From: Plasmodium brasilianum
Lineage: Eukaryota > Apicomplexa > Aconoidasida > Haemosporida > Plasmodiidae
NCBI RefSeq assembly: GCF_023973825.1
Contig: NC_090127.1
Location: 2,133,501 to 2,197,500, forward strand
Direction: 5' to 3'
Length of the DNA: 64,000 nucleotides
Positions 1 through 11,700 of the stretch are shown here, piece after piece. The position numbers were made by a program, and so were the translations under genes. The notes beneath the pieces were generated by a model. It saw only the letters and a list, made by a program, of their open reading frames with translations, was not told where the DNA came from and ran no database searches. Positions within the stretch are counted from its first letter, which is position 1; every line of letters begins with the position of its first letter.

Positions 1-409
1 GATTCACCCACATTTATGGCATAAATATATTATGTACATGTCATACATTATTATTACCATACGATAATGCCTATATTTCTTTACTTTGATGTTATGGTAC
101 TAATATGTACATTTCAATCTTTTGCTGTTCCTTTTTTTATTTTTTAGCATTGTTTTTATTTATTTATTTATTATTATTTTTTTTTTTTTAAATATGTAAT
201 ATAAATGCATTTTTAATTTTGAGTATGGGAAATGCATACATGTACATATATATATGTGTACGTACATAAATATACTTGTACATGGATATATACGTATATG
301 CACGCATTCACACATGTATGTATACCTTCGTTTCTTCCCCAAAGGTGCATATCTACATATATGCACGCGTTAATGTAAATATTAATATATATATATATAT
401 ATTATATAT

Positions 410-447
<38 letters not shown>

Positions 448-565
448 AATATTTTCATTTAAATTTGTTTTGGTTCTCTAACATAATATACTGTTAATTT
501 TATTAAGAATTTAATTCCCCCCCCCCTTACTATTTCTTTTCTTTTTTTTTTTTTATATTCTGTTT

Positions 566-843
566 TATTATAATCCATTATATCCTACTCTATTATAATC
601 CATTATATTCTACTATATCATAACCCATTTTATTCTACTATATCATAATCCATTATATTCTACTATATCATAATCCATTATATTCTACTATATCATAATC
701 CATTATATTCTACTATATCATAATCCATTATATTCTACTATATCATAATCCATTATATTCTACTATATCATAATCCATTATATTCTACTATATCATAATC
801 CATTATATTCTACTATATCATAATCCATTATATTCCACTCCAT
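566..843. repeat. 25-bp tandem repeat array
   Basis: About eleven head-to-tail copies of a 25-base unit are present. The unit alternates CCATTATATTC with TACTATATCATAAT. The central copies are identical, and the first and last copies carry point changes. The array is noncoding and lies about 2 kb upstream of the first gene. Confidence 0.9.
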
Positions 844-1300
844 TGTCATTTCGTTTTAAAAGTTTTTAAATAGGAAGGAAAATGAATACCCCAATTAATA
901 TAAGTAGCATATACGTGAATGTCAATTAGTTTTATTTTTATAATTTCTATATAACGTCCTTTTTTTATTTTTTTAATTTTTCTTAAGAGTATGCATTAAT
1001 TTGTACTTAATTTTAGCATGCTCTTTTTTACTGCATACGTATGTATGTTTAGTAGTGTCCTTCTAATTCTACTTCACTACATCTTCCCGTTGGCTTATTA
1101 CATAAACATTTATATCAGTTTGTAGTTTAATACTCTTTTACTACATATTCGTATACACTATACACATAAGTTAATGACAAATTATTAATTAATGTTAAAA
1201 TTATTCTTTTCACAAATTTTCGCTTTATGAATTTATTCTATACAAGTATATGTACGCAAAGTACCATATACATACATACAAAATACCGTATGTGCACGTA

Positions 1301-1345
<45 letters not shown>

Positions 1346-1439
1346 CATTAATATGCGTATAATACGTATATACGTAATTGAATACTTAAATAATGCGCAT
1401 AAATATATAGATTCCTTTCACCATTATATGTACATGTTT

Positions 1440-1556
1440 ATATATACACATATATATACTCATATAAACTCATATATATACGCATATATATACGCATATA
1501 TTTATGCATATATTTATGCATATATTTATGCATATATTTATGCATATATACATGTG
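1440..1556. repeat. 12-bp minisatellite
   Basis: Short tandem copies of TATATATACGCA grade into TATATTTATGCA, giving a 12-base period. No coding role is visible. Confidence 0.8.
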
Positions 1557-1825
1557 TTTTATTTTATTTTTTTTTAATTTTGAGCAAACAAGAAAGGTTT
1601 CCAAATTTATTTAAAAATGTTTTATTAAATTATGAAATATTGTAAACCTTTTGGGATTGAGAAAAAGAAAAAATTATTATGAACATGTCAGGTGTTTTTA
1701 CAAATAATATTCCTAACGTTTAAATAATGTAGGATGGGTGTTAAATACGCTAATACGCACGGCTGTTCACGCACATTCGCATATTTTCATATTTATACAT
1801 AAGAACTATATGCCTATATTCATGC

Positions 1826-1985
1826 ATGTATGTATGTATTGTATATGTATGTACTGTATATGTATGTATTGTATACGTATGTATTGTATACGTATGTATT
1901 GTATACGTATGTATTGTATACGTATGTATTGTATACGTATGTATTGTATATGTATGTATTGTATATGTATGTACGTAGGTATGTA
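1826..1985. repeat. 15-bp minisatellite
   Basis: About ten tandem copies of GTATGTATTGTATAC or GTATGTATTGTATAT are present. The period is a multiple of three, so frames stay open through the array, but the translation is only repeated Cys, Met and Tyr and is not a gene. Confidence 0.85.
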
Positions 1986-2746
1986 TACTTTTTTTTTATT
2001 TGTGCTTCATTAACCTTTAAGTCGTTGAACTTAGTTGGAAAACTTCAAGTGTATTTTGTAGTTGAGCATCTTTTCTTCGTCCCCTTGACGTGCTCTAGTT
2101 TGTTTTTGCACTTCATTTAATTTTTGGCACTTTTGTTGTAGAGAACTCTGTTCATTTTAAGATTATTTATGTTTACTCAACAACAGTTTAATGTAGAAAA
2201 TTTTGAAATGTTTTGAAAAATTTTGAAGATTATTGAAAATTTATGAAAAATTTTCAAAAAAGAACGTTCTAAAAAAAAATAGTACTATAAGGGAGAGAAG
2301 AAAAAAAGATAAAAAAAAATAATAAAAAAAAATAAAAAAATAAAATAAAAAAATAAAATAAAAAAATAAAATAAAAAAATAAAATAATAAAAAAAAATAA
2401 AAAAATAAAATAAAAAAATAAAAAAAAATACCTAAAAGCAATTATTCGTTTGATCCAGGGCACCACATTTTCAGTACTTGTCACATGGATAAGTTCGAAG
2501 TAAAAAAGAAAAAAAAAAAAAAAAAAAAAGAATATTCCCACATTGGAAATGGATCGACATGCTAATTTTACATATAGTTCTGTACGCCTAGTATATGTAT
2601 ACCTTTTTGTAGTGATATGAGCACGTTGTTCTTGTGTACATATGTATTTATGCATTTCTTGTCCAATCGACGTTAAGACGTATAAGGGGGGAGGGAAGCT
2701 GCAAAAGATGTTCCCTCCCCTCCTGTGCTATTTCGTTTTTTATAAA

Positions 2747-5700
2747 ATGGATGTTTTTTATACTTTAAGCTATTTTACATCATCGTAAGCGTTCTCTTTA
2801 CAATTCTTAATATTTGAATACTCTACAGTTAAGCATACTATTTACTGGTTTACATACGTGTATATATTTACATGTATACATGTATGTTTATATATGCATT
2901 TGCTCACACGCGAACATAGACACATATCTGCACGTACGACTCTCGTACACTCCTTTTCGTTCTCTCGACAGAATACCAGCGGACTATCAAACTTCTTAAT
3001 AGGGCAAGAATTAATAATAGATAAATTATTATTTGAAAACAAATACCTTAGCAATAAAAGAAAGAACAAAGTAAAAGATGTTAATAAGTTGAACTATTAT
3101 TTAAATGAAAAATTTGAAATATTTTTGGGGTATCATAATTTTCTGAACATTATCTTTAAAAAGAAAAAGATACTGATTAGTAAGCATGCATTAGTGGGGA
3201 GGGGAAAAAAAGACAAAAGGGGTAGGCGTAGCGCTAGAAGTAGTGCAATTAGCAGTGGTGGACGTAGTGGTAGAAGTAGCCGCAGCAAAATACGCGATTG
3301 TTATTGGGACGGAATGTATAATGTGTCAGCTCAATGTAAAAGTGAAAACATCCATGAGAATAAGAGTTTAGTAAAAGGAAAAACAGAAAGTGAAAGAAAT
3401 GAAATAAAGAACAATAATATTAGTGATAAAGATAATCAAATGAGGAGTGGAAAAACTAGGGAAGAGGATAATGACAGTTCATTGAATGAAAAAGATAAAA
3501 ATAAAAAAAAAGGCAATAAGGATAAAGAAAAAAATGGCGAATGTAAAATTAGTATTGTTAATCATACAGAAGATAATATAATAAGGAATGAGATACAGAG
3601 TGATTCATTTTCCTATAATAATGAAAGCGAAAGTTTGCATATTAATGAGAAGGAGAATGAAAAATGCGATTTATTACATGATCGACGTAGCAGTAGTGTG
3701 AAGGAGGCAACGGAGGATGTATATCATGTTGAATATGGTAATATTTTAAAAAAAGAAGTGGAAGAAGTGGAAGAAGTGAAAGAAGTGAAAGAAGTGAAAG
3801 AAGTGGAACAAGTGGAACAAGTGAAAGAAGTGGAACAAGTGGAACAAGTGAAAGAAGTGGAAGAAGTGAAAGAAGTGGAAGAAGTGAAAGAAGTGGAAGA
3901 AGTGAAAGAAGTGGAAGAAGTGAAAGAAGTGGAACAAGTAGAAAAAGAAGGAGAAGATGTGGACAATTTCGTAAATACGGCAAATAGAATAAGTAATAGT
4001 ATCAATATTAATGATTATTCTGACGAGTGTGAACACAATGAATCATTCAGTTCACATTCTAGTTACTCAGATGCAAGCTATGTATCAAACTTATCACCAG
4101 ATGTCTTATGTTTTGAAAAGCAGTTTAAATATATATATGACATGTACAGACAGAACGACCAAAATATTTTCCTATTTTATAACCCACCTGTGTGTAAATG
4201 CTCCAACAAACATTTAAAAGAAAATTTTTTTAGGTACCTAAACAGTAAATACCCTTGCCTCTTTAACTGCACTTTTTCCGATCATAATGGAAAAGAAAAA
4301 AACTCCATCTTTGATGATAAGGATGGCAGTGGTATCGACAAAAACGTTAGCTATGTGGATAGAAACAGTGTTAGTGATATGAATAGATGCAGTAGTGGAG
4401 GTGATGCCAGCTCGTACGGGAAGGTAGCATCGGACGCTGCGGAGATGAAACTGTATGCAAAGGCATTCTTCGAGTTATTCTGTTTTGAAAAATATTATTA
4501 TGACAAGAGAAGTTGTACTTCTATTCCTTTAGATGATGTTGTACAAGGGAAGACTTGTAACAAAGGTACACTGAAAAATCATTTAAAGGTAGATGGAATA
4601 AAAGAGGAGAAGAATTGTATCCCCAATACTAATTCGAAAGAAGAGGAGAATTTGTTAAAATTATTTTTTCATAAATGCTTGTACAGAATTATAAAAGAAA
4701 AATGTAAGACTTGTGATAACAGTGCTTGTTGTGGTTTATTGTACATACCATACAGTTACATTGTTGTAGTGTTAAATAGAAAGGTGGAAAATTTAACGTA
4801 TGTTTGTACTAATATAAAATTACCATCGAACACAGATATATACTATAACAATAAGAAGAATGTTATAACTATTTGTACAAAAAATTCTGAACATGAGTTT
4901 TTCTGTTATTATTGTTTAAAACAGAATAATTATGTGAGAAACATTCTAATATATGATGTATACTTCGATGGATTCATCCCTTTTTATAAACCATTACTTA
5001 ATTTAAAAACTAAGAAAAATCAAGAAAAAGTTTATAATTATATAAATTACAATAAGGGATTGAATTTATCAATAGTGTTTTTCTTAACAGAGCCCGAGAT
5101 GAAAAACGAGATTATCAGCGGCTTGAAGGGGAAAAACAAAAAGGACAACAAAAGGAGCGTGAGTAGGGACGAACGTAGAAGTGGAAGTAGGGACGAACGT
5201 AGAAGCGGAAGTAGAAGCGAACGTAGCAGTGGAAGTAGAAGCGAACGTAGCAGTGGAAGTAGAAGCGCACATAGCAATGGAAGTAGAAGCAGGCGCAGTG
5301 ATAGGCGCGTGTCAAAGGAGGATGATATGAGGGGCATGAAGCTGCGCGTGTGCAGAATTTTCAATATAAACCATCGCAACGAATTTAGGGGGATTAATAA
5401 TAATAGTAATAATAGCGGCATGAGTAGTAGTCATAAGAAATACATACATTCAAATAATGACAAAGAAGAAGGGAATGTAGAGAACTATTTCTACAATATC
5501 TGTAATGGAAATGAAGTTATTAACAATATGAACATAAATATGATTGTTGAAAAAATAATAAAAATTGTAAATAAAAAAGACAGTGTGTGTAACGAAAATT
5601 GTATATATAACAATTTTAACAAAAATAATATGAGAAATAAAAATCTTCAAATATATTTATGTGAATCGATTAATTCATATGGTTTTGATCGTCGTCCTTT

Positions 5701-6628
5701 ATGCATCAAAAAGAGGGAAGTCATTTTGTCAACTTATGTACATTTTCAAAAGATTATGAACGTTTATTTTTTACATAAAAAGTCCAAAAATTTGGGTACC
5801 ATCATTAACGGTCAACTAGATGAAGATGTTTTTAAGAAAGGTATGAGGAAAAATGAAATGTTATCCGAACTATATCGTAAAGATGATAATGATGATAATA
5901 CCCCAGATCGGGTAGAGATAGGGACAGGAACTACTCAATGGGGAAAAAACCAAGAACAAAATGTTTTTCCAAATGAACAGAATAAACAAGAGCGGAAGAT
6001 AGAACAGGAGCATGGGAAGGAAGAAGGAACAAAGTGCTTATCTGTAGACACGGATGAAGATAAAAAAAACAAAGGAAGACTTATAGACCCCATATTTAGT
6101 GAAGCCTTTTTCATCTTTAACGATAATTCAGATTTATATACATATGAAGAGTGCAAAAAGAGTAGAGTAGATAACATAAACAAAGGAAATGATACTAGTA
6201 AGAATAAGATTATACAGAAGACCACCCCAGCACTATTACCCCCTTCCATTGGTGCTACCAAAATTTTGGATAAATTATGCACCAAATTTTTACAGAGCTT
6301 ATTTAATATTTATGTTTGTTCCTATTTAATGAAACAAAATAATTATAATATGTATGTAATTGAAAAAAGAAAAAGAAAAAATTTTAAAAAATTATCATAT
6401 GCTTACAGGGTAAGCATAATAAAAAGGTACTACTACTACTTGTTTGATATATATAAAAAGAAATTTAACGTACACTTAATGAAAGAGGAAGAGGATGACA
6501 TACATCGTAGCAACTGGATGAAGGAGGATGCATACATTTTGCGTAATACTTCCAAGAAAAGGCAGAAACAAAATGGGGTAGCCAAAGGAGGGGGTAATCA
6601 GACGCGAGTTGCTATGTATGCTTGTTAA
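2747..6628 (+). CDS. Conserved Plasmodium protein, unknown function (2 exons)
   Basis: I do not recognise this 1,228-residue protein. The proposed model has a short first exon (2747-2784, starting MDVFYTLSYFTSS), a GTAAGC donor, an acceptor ending in CCAG at 2978-2979, and a long exon 2980-6628. The phases match (38 nt, then 1 + 3,648 nt). The open frame upstream of 2980 has no ATG, which is why I infer the small exon. Visible features are an E/V/K repeat (units like KEVEEV, residues about 270-336), a Ser/Arg repeat of RSERSSGS type (about 738-790), and several cysteine pairs. These are VCKC near 416, CKTCDNSACC near 587 and CYYC near 653, which could bind zinc. The rest is low-complexity Asn/Lys sequence and ordered hydrophobic blocks near the C-terminus. 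No signal peptide or membrane span is seen. A further upstream exon cannot be excluded. Confidence 0.8.
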
Positions 6629-8269
6629 TGGGGGGGGGGTACCTAGCGCGCGTGAAATATGAACATAGGCAGTTACACCCATGTTCACATACGTATGTTT
6701 GTACGTATGTGTGCAGGTATGTATGCTTAGTTGCTTGGTTCCTATTTCTTTCAGGAGAATTCGAAACATACATAAAATTTAACAGTTGCTTACCGAAGTG
6801 CAGTTTACCATTTACAAAAACATGACATACACTTTTGTAAAAATGTGAAATGTTTTTGCACTCTGCACTCAAAAATTTTTGGAGGCTTAAATGAGAAGAA
6901 GGTAGTAGTAACCTCAAGTGATTATGAACGTTTTATTTAATTTTTTTTTTTTTTTTTTTTTTTTTGAAATTTAAAAGAATGTGTCTTAATTTATTGTTTA
7001 TTTTAAAAAAAAAAAAACTATGTAAAGGGTGAAATAAAAAAAAATAAAGGTGTAAGAGCTGTCATAAAATTATTTATGGTTACACAGTTTATATATGAAC
7101 ACAGGAAATAAGGGATCGCTGCCTCCTGCGGGCTTTTTCCCCAATGTTTTTTCTCCTCGTTTTTACCATTATTTCCTCCCCCCCCCTTTTTTATTTTACT
7201 TTATTTTTTTTTTTTTTTTGTGTGCATTATCGTCGTTAAGTGTTACAGTTTGTTGAGAGAGATGTAGCTATTTTAAAAAGAAAACAAAATGTAAATAAAA
7301 GCCTTTTTTCATAATGCTTATGCATATTACAGCTTTTATTTTATTTTTGCTATATAACAGCGTTTTCCTGATTCATCCATGCGTACGGGCATTGAACATA
7401 TAATTGTGCATGTACATTTCGCACGTACATGTTACATGTAGATATATATATGTCTCCACATGTTCATGAAATGCACTAAGATATTCTATTAAAAACTTAT
7501 TTTTATTAGTTTATTGTAAAGGCTCTATTTTTAACAAAACAATCTGAATGCAGTATAATAAAATGTGTTGGTTGGAAAAGTCATGTGCCTTTGTTGTGGT
7601 ATCATTGATGCATTTTTCAAATTTACAAAAATGGTTGGATGAGAGAAGCACAAAAGCAAGTGTAGCTTATCTCATTACGCAATGATGAGCCTTAGTGGAA
7701 TGTAATGTGCTATGCTAAGGATGAGGAGAACGATTACAGAAAATTGTTCTTGGGAAAAGGGTGTTCACCTAAATGGTACAATTGGAATTTTGTATTTTGA
7801 ATTATTAAATGGTAAATTGTTACTCTTCGCACTTTATACCTAACACTTAGCAATTTTTTATTATTATTTTTTTTCATTTTTGATTATCCTTTCATAGCTA
7901 TTTGTTTTTCTTCTTATTTAAGATAATACAAAAAAAAAAAAAAAAAAAAATCCTACAAAAATTAAACAGCCTCATTTTTGCGAAGGCGGGTTACTCTTTT
8001 GGCCCCATGTGAACATGTGTTAAACTGTTTGTTCGTCATACCTGTTCAACTATTATCACGTCAATCATTTCCGACATTTGAACCTTTTCAGTAGTTTCCC
8101 TTTTTTTCTTTTTATGAACAAGGTTAACTTATTTTATTATTGTTATTGTTATTGTAATTGTTATTGTAATTGTTATTGTTATTGTTATTGATATTGTTAT
8201 TGTTATTGTTATTGTTATTGTAATTGTTATTGTTATTGTTATTGTTATTGTTATTGTTATTGTTATTAT

Positions 8270-8302
<33 letters not shown>

Positions 8303-8601
8303 CTTTCCCCACTCTTCCTCTCTGAGTCATATCAAAGAGAGAAAAATCTCAACAAATACAATATTATTTAAATTGTAAAAAAAAAAAAAAAAATTGTAAA
8401 TACAAAATAAATATGGGAATAATTCCCTTTTTAAGTGAAGTTAGTATTTTCCCTTTAAAATTTCCTAAAAAATGTGAAGGAAAGAAGGAGCATGTTTCCA
8501 TCAGTTCAGCTAAAGAAAACGTATGAACTCAATTTTTTGCTTTTTTTGAAATTATTTAACATAGAAAGTATAAGCATGATTATGTCTGAGTTCGTGAATG
8601 T
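6629..8601. other. Intergenic region between two plus-strand genes
   Basis: There is no convincing gene. The stretch contains a T run at about 6940-6965, a small GC-rich patch at 7100-7170, and a patch of mixed composition at about 7590-7800. It also holds a hexamer repeat (listed separately) and poly-A runs near 7930 and 8380. A 36-codon frame at 8413-8520 (starting MGIIPFLSEV, followed by GTATGA) looks exon-like, but it cannot be joined in phase to the downstream S4-domain exon. Confidence 0.5.
8130..8275. repeat. TTATTG hexamer array followed by poly-T
   Basis: Roughly 24 copies of TTATTG (variants TAATTG and TATTG) run into a T run of more than 25 bases. On the minus strand it would read as poly-Asn, which is an artefact of the repeat. 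Confidence 0.9.
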
Positions 8602-10235
8602 ATGTTGAACATTCCGCTGTTTTTCTTTGTTCCCTTGAGCCATATTTCTTATTCTCCTTTTTTACTACACACATATATTTTAACACAACATTTAACACGA
8701 CATGTTCATGTGTACATATATGGTAACAGACGTATATATTAACACTAATACATATTGATATATATATATGTGTGTGTGTATTCCCCTGTGCAGAACATTT
8801 TTAAGGCTTTCGAAAATACTGTCCCTATCCTCCGTAACGTCGAGGAGTAAGGCCCAAGAATTGATAAAAAGCGGGAAAATTAAGGTTTAATTTTTTTTTG
8901 TTTCGTTCTTTTTACTTTTTGCTCTTTTTTGTTTTTTACAGTTAAGGAGTATGCAGGAGGAGCAGCACAATTTTGTCAACTATTTTTTATTTTGTTTATT
9001 TTGTTTATTTTGTTTATTTTGTTTATTTTGCTTATTTTGTTTTATTTTATTTTATATCTGTACATGTCCACGTTCATGTATGCAAAATTATTTATGGAAC
9101 CATCTTCATAGACTTTCTTTTTTTTTCTTTTTTCTTAACCTGACGAAAGGTAAACAACCAAGTAATTAAGCAAAATGTTGCTGTTGATGTAAATTCGACG
9201 ATAGTGATAGACGGAAAGAAAATTAACGTAGACATTACAACAAAACTATGGGGTGTTTATAAGCCGAAACATGTATTTTGCAGTACTGATAAAAATTACG
9301 AATATGAGGAAAAGCGGATATTTTATAATGATTATAAGAGGGTGTTAGCTGAGAACTATAAACTACAACTACCATATAAGGGAGATATGGAAGGGGCTAA
9401 AAAGATACAGAGGAAGCTTCTGACAAGTATGGAATTAACAGGAAGTTCTAGTACAGATCAAAAAACGTTAACGATAAAGCAGAGTATAATGGGTGAATTG
9501 GGCAAAAAAAGGAATAACGTAAGGGGAATTGTGAACGATGGAAAGTCAGATATAAGGGATAAAAATGAGTTTTTTAAGAATAATAGAATAATAACTAGGA
9601 ATAATTCAAAATTGAATATGAACCTTTTCGATTTTATAAAAAAAAAAAATATATTATATGAATCAAAAAATAATGTAATAAATTTTATACCTGAACACTT
9701 AATAATTGTCAATAGTCTTAACTCATTAAGTGAAGGAATAGTATTACTAACAAATGATGGAGATTTTGCAAATAATTTGAAACATGTAAATAATAATATA
9801 TTAACTACTTATTTAATAAAAACACAAGAACAATTAACTGATGAAAAAATAAAATTATTGCAAAAAGGTTGTTATGTAGAACATGTGCATATACGTCCTT
9901 TACATGTACAAGTCATAAAATCTGGGTTAGTAAGTAAATGGATTAAATTAACATATGTTGAAAAATCACACACAGATATAGACAAATTATTTGCAAAATA
10001 TAATATAACCATCAGGAAATGTAAAAGATTTTCTTTTGGACCTTACAGATCATCTGATTTAACACAAAATTTTATTATGCCTTTAAAAATACACTCAACA
10101 ATTGTTCATTTAATTCCTAAATATAATTCAAAATTAACATTATGCCAACCACCTGGGAATATGGTAACTGATACTGATGATAAATTTGTCTACGTACAAA
10201 ATTATTTAAAGGATTCAATTGTTAGGGATATATGA
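8602..10235 (+). CDS. RsuA/RluB-family pseudouridine synthase with S4 domain, probably organellar; catalytic Asp replaced
   Basis: Members of this family isomerise uridine to pseudouridine in rRNA. The three-exon model is 8602-8711, 8794-8884 and 9150-10235, giving 428 residues with all phases consistent. The second exon encodes an S4 RNA-binding domain (RLSKILSLSSVTSRSKAQEL, GKIK), completed in exon 3. Exon 3 then shows the family motifs WGVYKPKHVFCST, EGIVLLTNDGDFANNL, LTDEKIKLLQKGCYVE and the C-terminal KRFSFGPYRSSDL. The first 36 residues (MLNIPLFFFVPLSHI...) are hydrophobic and then Ser/Thr/His-rich, like an organelle leader; apicoplast or mitochondrial targeting is inferred. The family active-site motif GRLD reads NSLN here (Asn at residue 258, nt 9720-9722), so activity is in doubt. 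An insertion of about 100 residues (about 130-245) separates the YKP motif from the LLTND block. The first exon is the least certain part. Confidence 0.85.
8885..9149 (+). other. Intron 2 of the pseudouridine synthase gene
   Basis: The intron begins AAG/GTTTAA and ends CGAAAG/GTAAAC. Splicing it restores the S4 reading GKIK-VNNQVIK in phase 0. It contains a T-rich array of TTTGTTTATT units (about 8983-9045). Confidence 0.75.
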
Positions 10236-11456
10236 TGTGCAGCAAGAAGTAGTACTGCTTTCGCGTATGTAGAGAAGCATACTTTTTTAAACCAAGCTTC
10301 TTTAGGTGTTATCCATTGCATGTTTCTCCTCCTTTACCGCCATTATGGACATATCAACATATACATAAATATATATGCACATGCATGATACTTTTGATCA
10401 TCGTGACCAAGCAAATTATTACATCATTTTTTTTTTATTTTTTTTTTTTTTTTTTCCTTATGCCTTTTTCTTCCCAACAATATCTATTTCCCCATCCCCC
10501 CCCCTCTCTATTCGTGCTAGCACCTGCCTGTGAGCAGGAGCTTCACACTTTTAATATTCACCATGAGTACGCACAACTTTGTGCAAATATTTGTAACTCT
10601 CAGTAACTATGGGCATCATTCTTTCACGCCGCATTTTACAGACTCACACACGCTGAACTCTTATTTTAAAAAGTGAAAGAAGTTAATCAGACAGTTTTTT
10701 ACAATACAAATACTAGGAAAACAAAGAAAAAAAGGAAAAAAAAAAAAAGGAAACAAAAATAAAAAAGTACAAAAAGGAAACAAAAATAAAAAGTACAAAA
10801 AGGAAACAAAAAAAAAAAAGGAAAAAAAAATAAAAAGGAAGTACAAAAAGGAAAAAAAAAAAAAAAAAAACAATAAAGGTAATATTGCAACGGAAAAATG
10901 AAAAAACTAAAATTTTAAAATTAAGATAAAAAAAAAAAAATTAATAATCTACCACGAAAAAATTAGCGTTTCAACGGATAATGAATAAAACTATATACAC
11001 AAACATAGGAAAAAATTTTGCAAATGATTTTACGGTACAATATACAAAAAAAAAAAAAAAAAAAATGAAATAATATAAAGTAAAACGAGAGAGACAAAGT
11101 AACCATATATACTGTCCAATTTAAACACTCTTCAATGTTGTGTTAAACGGAACTCATCCAAGTACAAATATACAAACCAACAAAATAAGGCTTCGCAAAA
11201 TAATTTTTTTTTTTTTTTTAGCCAATTTAATTACTTTTATATATAACCATATTCTTTTAGTACTCCATTCAAAATAAATATACATATACTGTCCATTTTG
11301 GAAAGAAACAAACGAACCATGTGCATATGTGTACAACATATGTACATATTATATGCATTTATGTATATACGCACGCACTTATTGGTAGAATATTAACAAA
11401 GTGAAAAAAGGGTAACAGATTTTTTTTTTTTTTTTTTAACTCTACTTGTGGACACT
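10236..11456. other. Intergenic region 3' of the pseudouridine synthase gene
   Basis: No gene is seen. The stretch contains a T run at 10429-10455, an A-rich minisatellite at about 10720-10875 (units of AGGAAACAAAAATAAAAAGT type), and further poly-A runs. Confidence 0.6.
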
Positions 11457-11687
11457 ATGAATGAAGATATCATTTATGATTTCCAACTTTGGACCCTCAT
11501 CAATTGCACCTTTAAAGATAACAAAATTATTGAAAAATACGAACATATAAAACTGTACTATGATTGTGGTAAGATCGTGCTAAAACATATGGGTGCAATT
11601 TTTGAAAATCGCGTTTGCTTCCGTTGGAAGAACAGAAATGGAGGAAAGTCATTGCATATTGTTTCTGCAAAGCATGGCGAAAATTGA
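11457..11687 (+). CDS. Small ORF of 76 residues, uncertain
   Basis: This ATG-initiated frame encodes MNEDIIYDFQLWTLINCTF... and ends KHGEN. It ends 13 bases before the MSP9 stop codon on the opposite strand. Unlike most short frames in the window it is not built from a repeat, and it has a balanced, globular-looking composition (Trp, Cys, Asp, Glu, Lys). I recognise no family. It could be a small gene, a terminal exon whose acceptor I cannot find, a relic, or chance coding within the MSP9 3' untranslated region. Confidence 0.3.
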   Translation: MNEDIIYDFQLWTLINCTFKDNKIIEKYEHIKLYYDCGKIVLKHMGAIFENRVCFRWKNRNGGKSLHIVSAKHGEN

Positions 11688-11700
11688 TGCATGCTTCTTC

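Larger units (their letters stand above)
1..2746. other. Intergenic region, repeat-rich, no gene recognised
   Basis: This stretch holds no open frame with coding character. The frames that stay open are (TA)n or (GTAT)n translations rich in Tyr, Ile, Cys and Met. It contains (TA)n tracts near 380-445 and 1300-1342, three minisatellites listed separately, and an A-rich block at about 2260-2430. A GC-richer patch at 2435-2500 and 2550-2720 lies just upstream of the first gene and may be its 5' untranslated or promoter region. I see no tRNA or rRNA. Confidence 0.6.

Noticed and set aside
566..843. Regular 25-bp array as a possible CRISPR or regulatory array
   Set aside because: Repeats are directly abutting with no spacers, and the organism is eukaryotic. 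It is a plain minisatellite.
3642..4036. Minus-strand Leu/Pro, Ser/Thr and Phe/His repeat frames
   Set aside because: They are shadows of the E/V/K repeat of the plus-strand gene.
7680..7760. ATGATGA box resembling a C/D snoRNA C box
   Set aside because: No CTGA D box at a suitable distance and no terminal stem were found.
8124..8330. Minus-strand frame reading as poly-Asn with a short leader
   Set aside because: It is a translation of the TTATTG hexamer array plus poly-T, with no coding content outside the repeat.
8413..8520. MGIIPFLSEV... as the first exon of the pseudouridine synthase
   Set aside because: The exon ends in phase 0 at a GTATGA donor and cannot join the S4 exon in frame. 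The 8602 exon does.
8929..9169. Plus-strand frames of 60 and 72 codons within the pseudouridine synthase gene
   Set aside because: They lie in the intron and are dominated by the TTTGTTTATT repeat.
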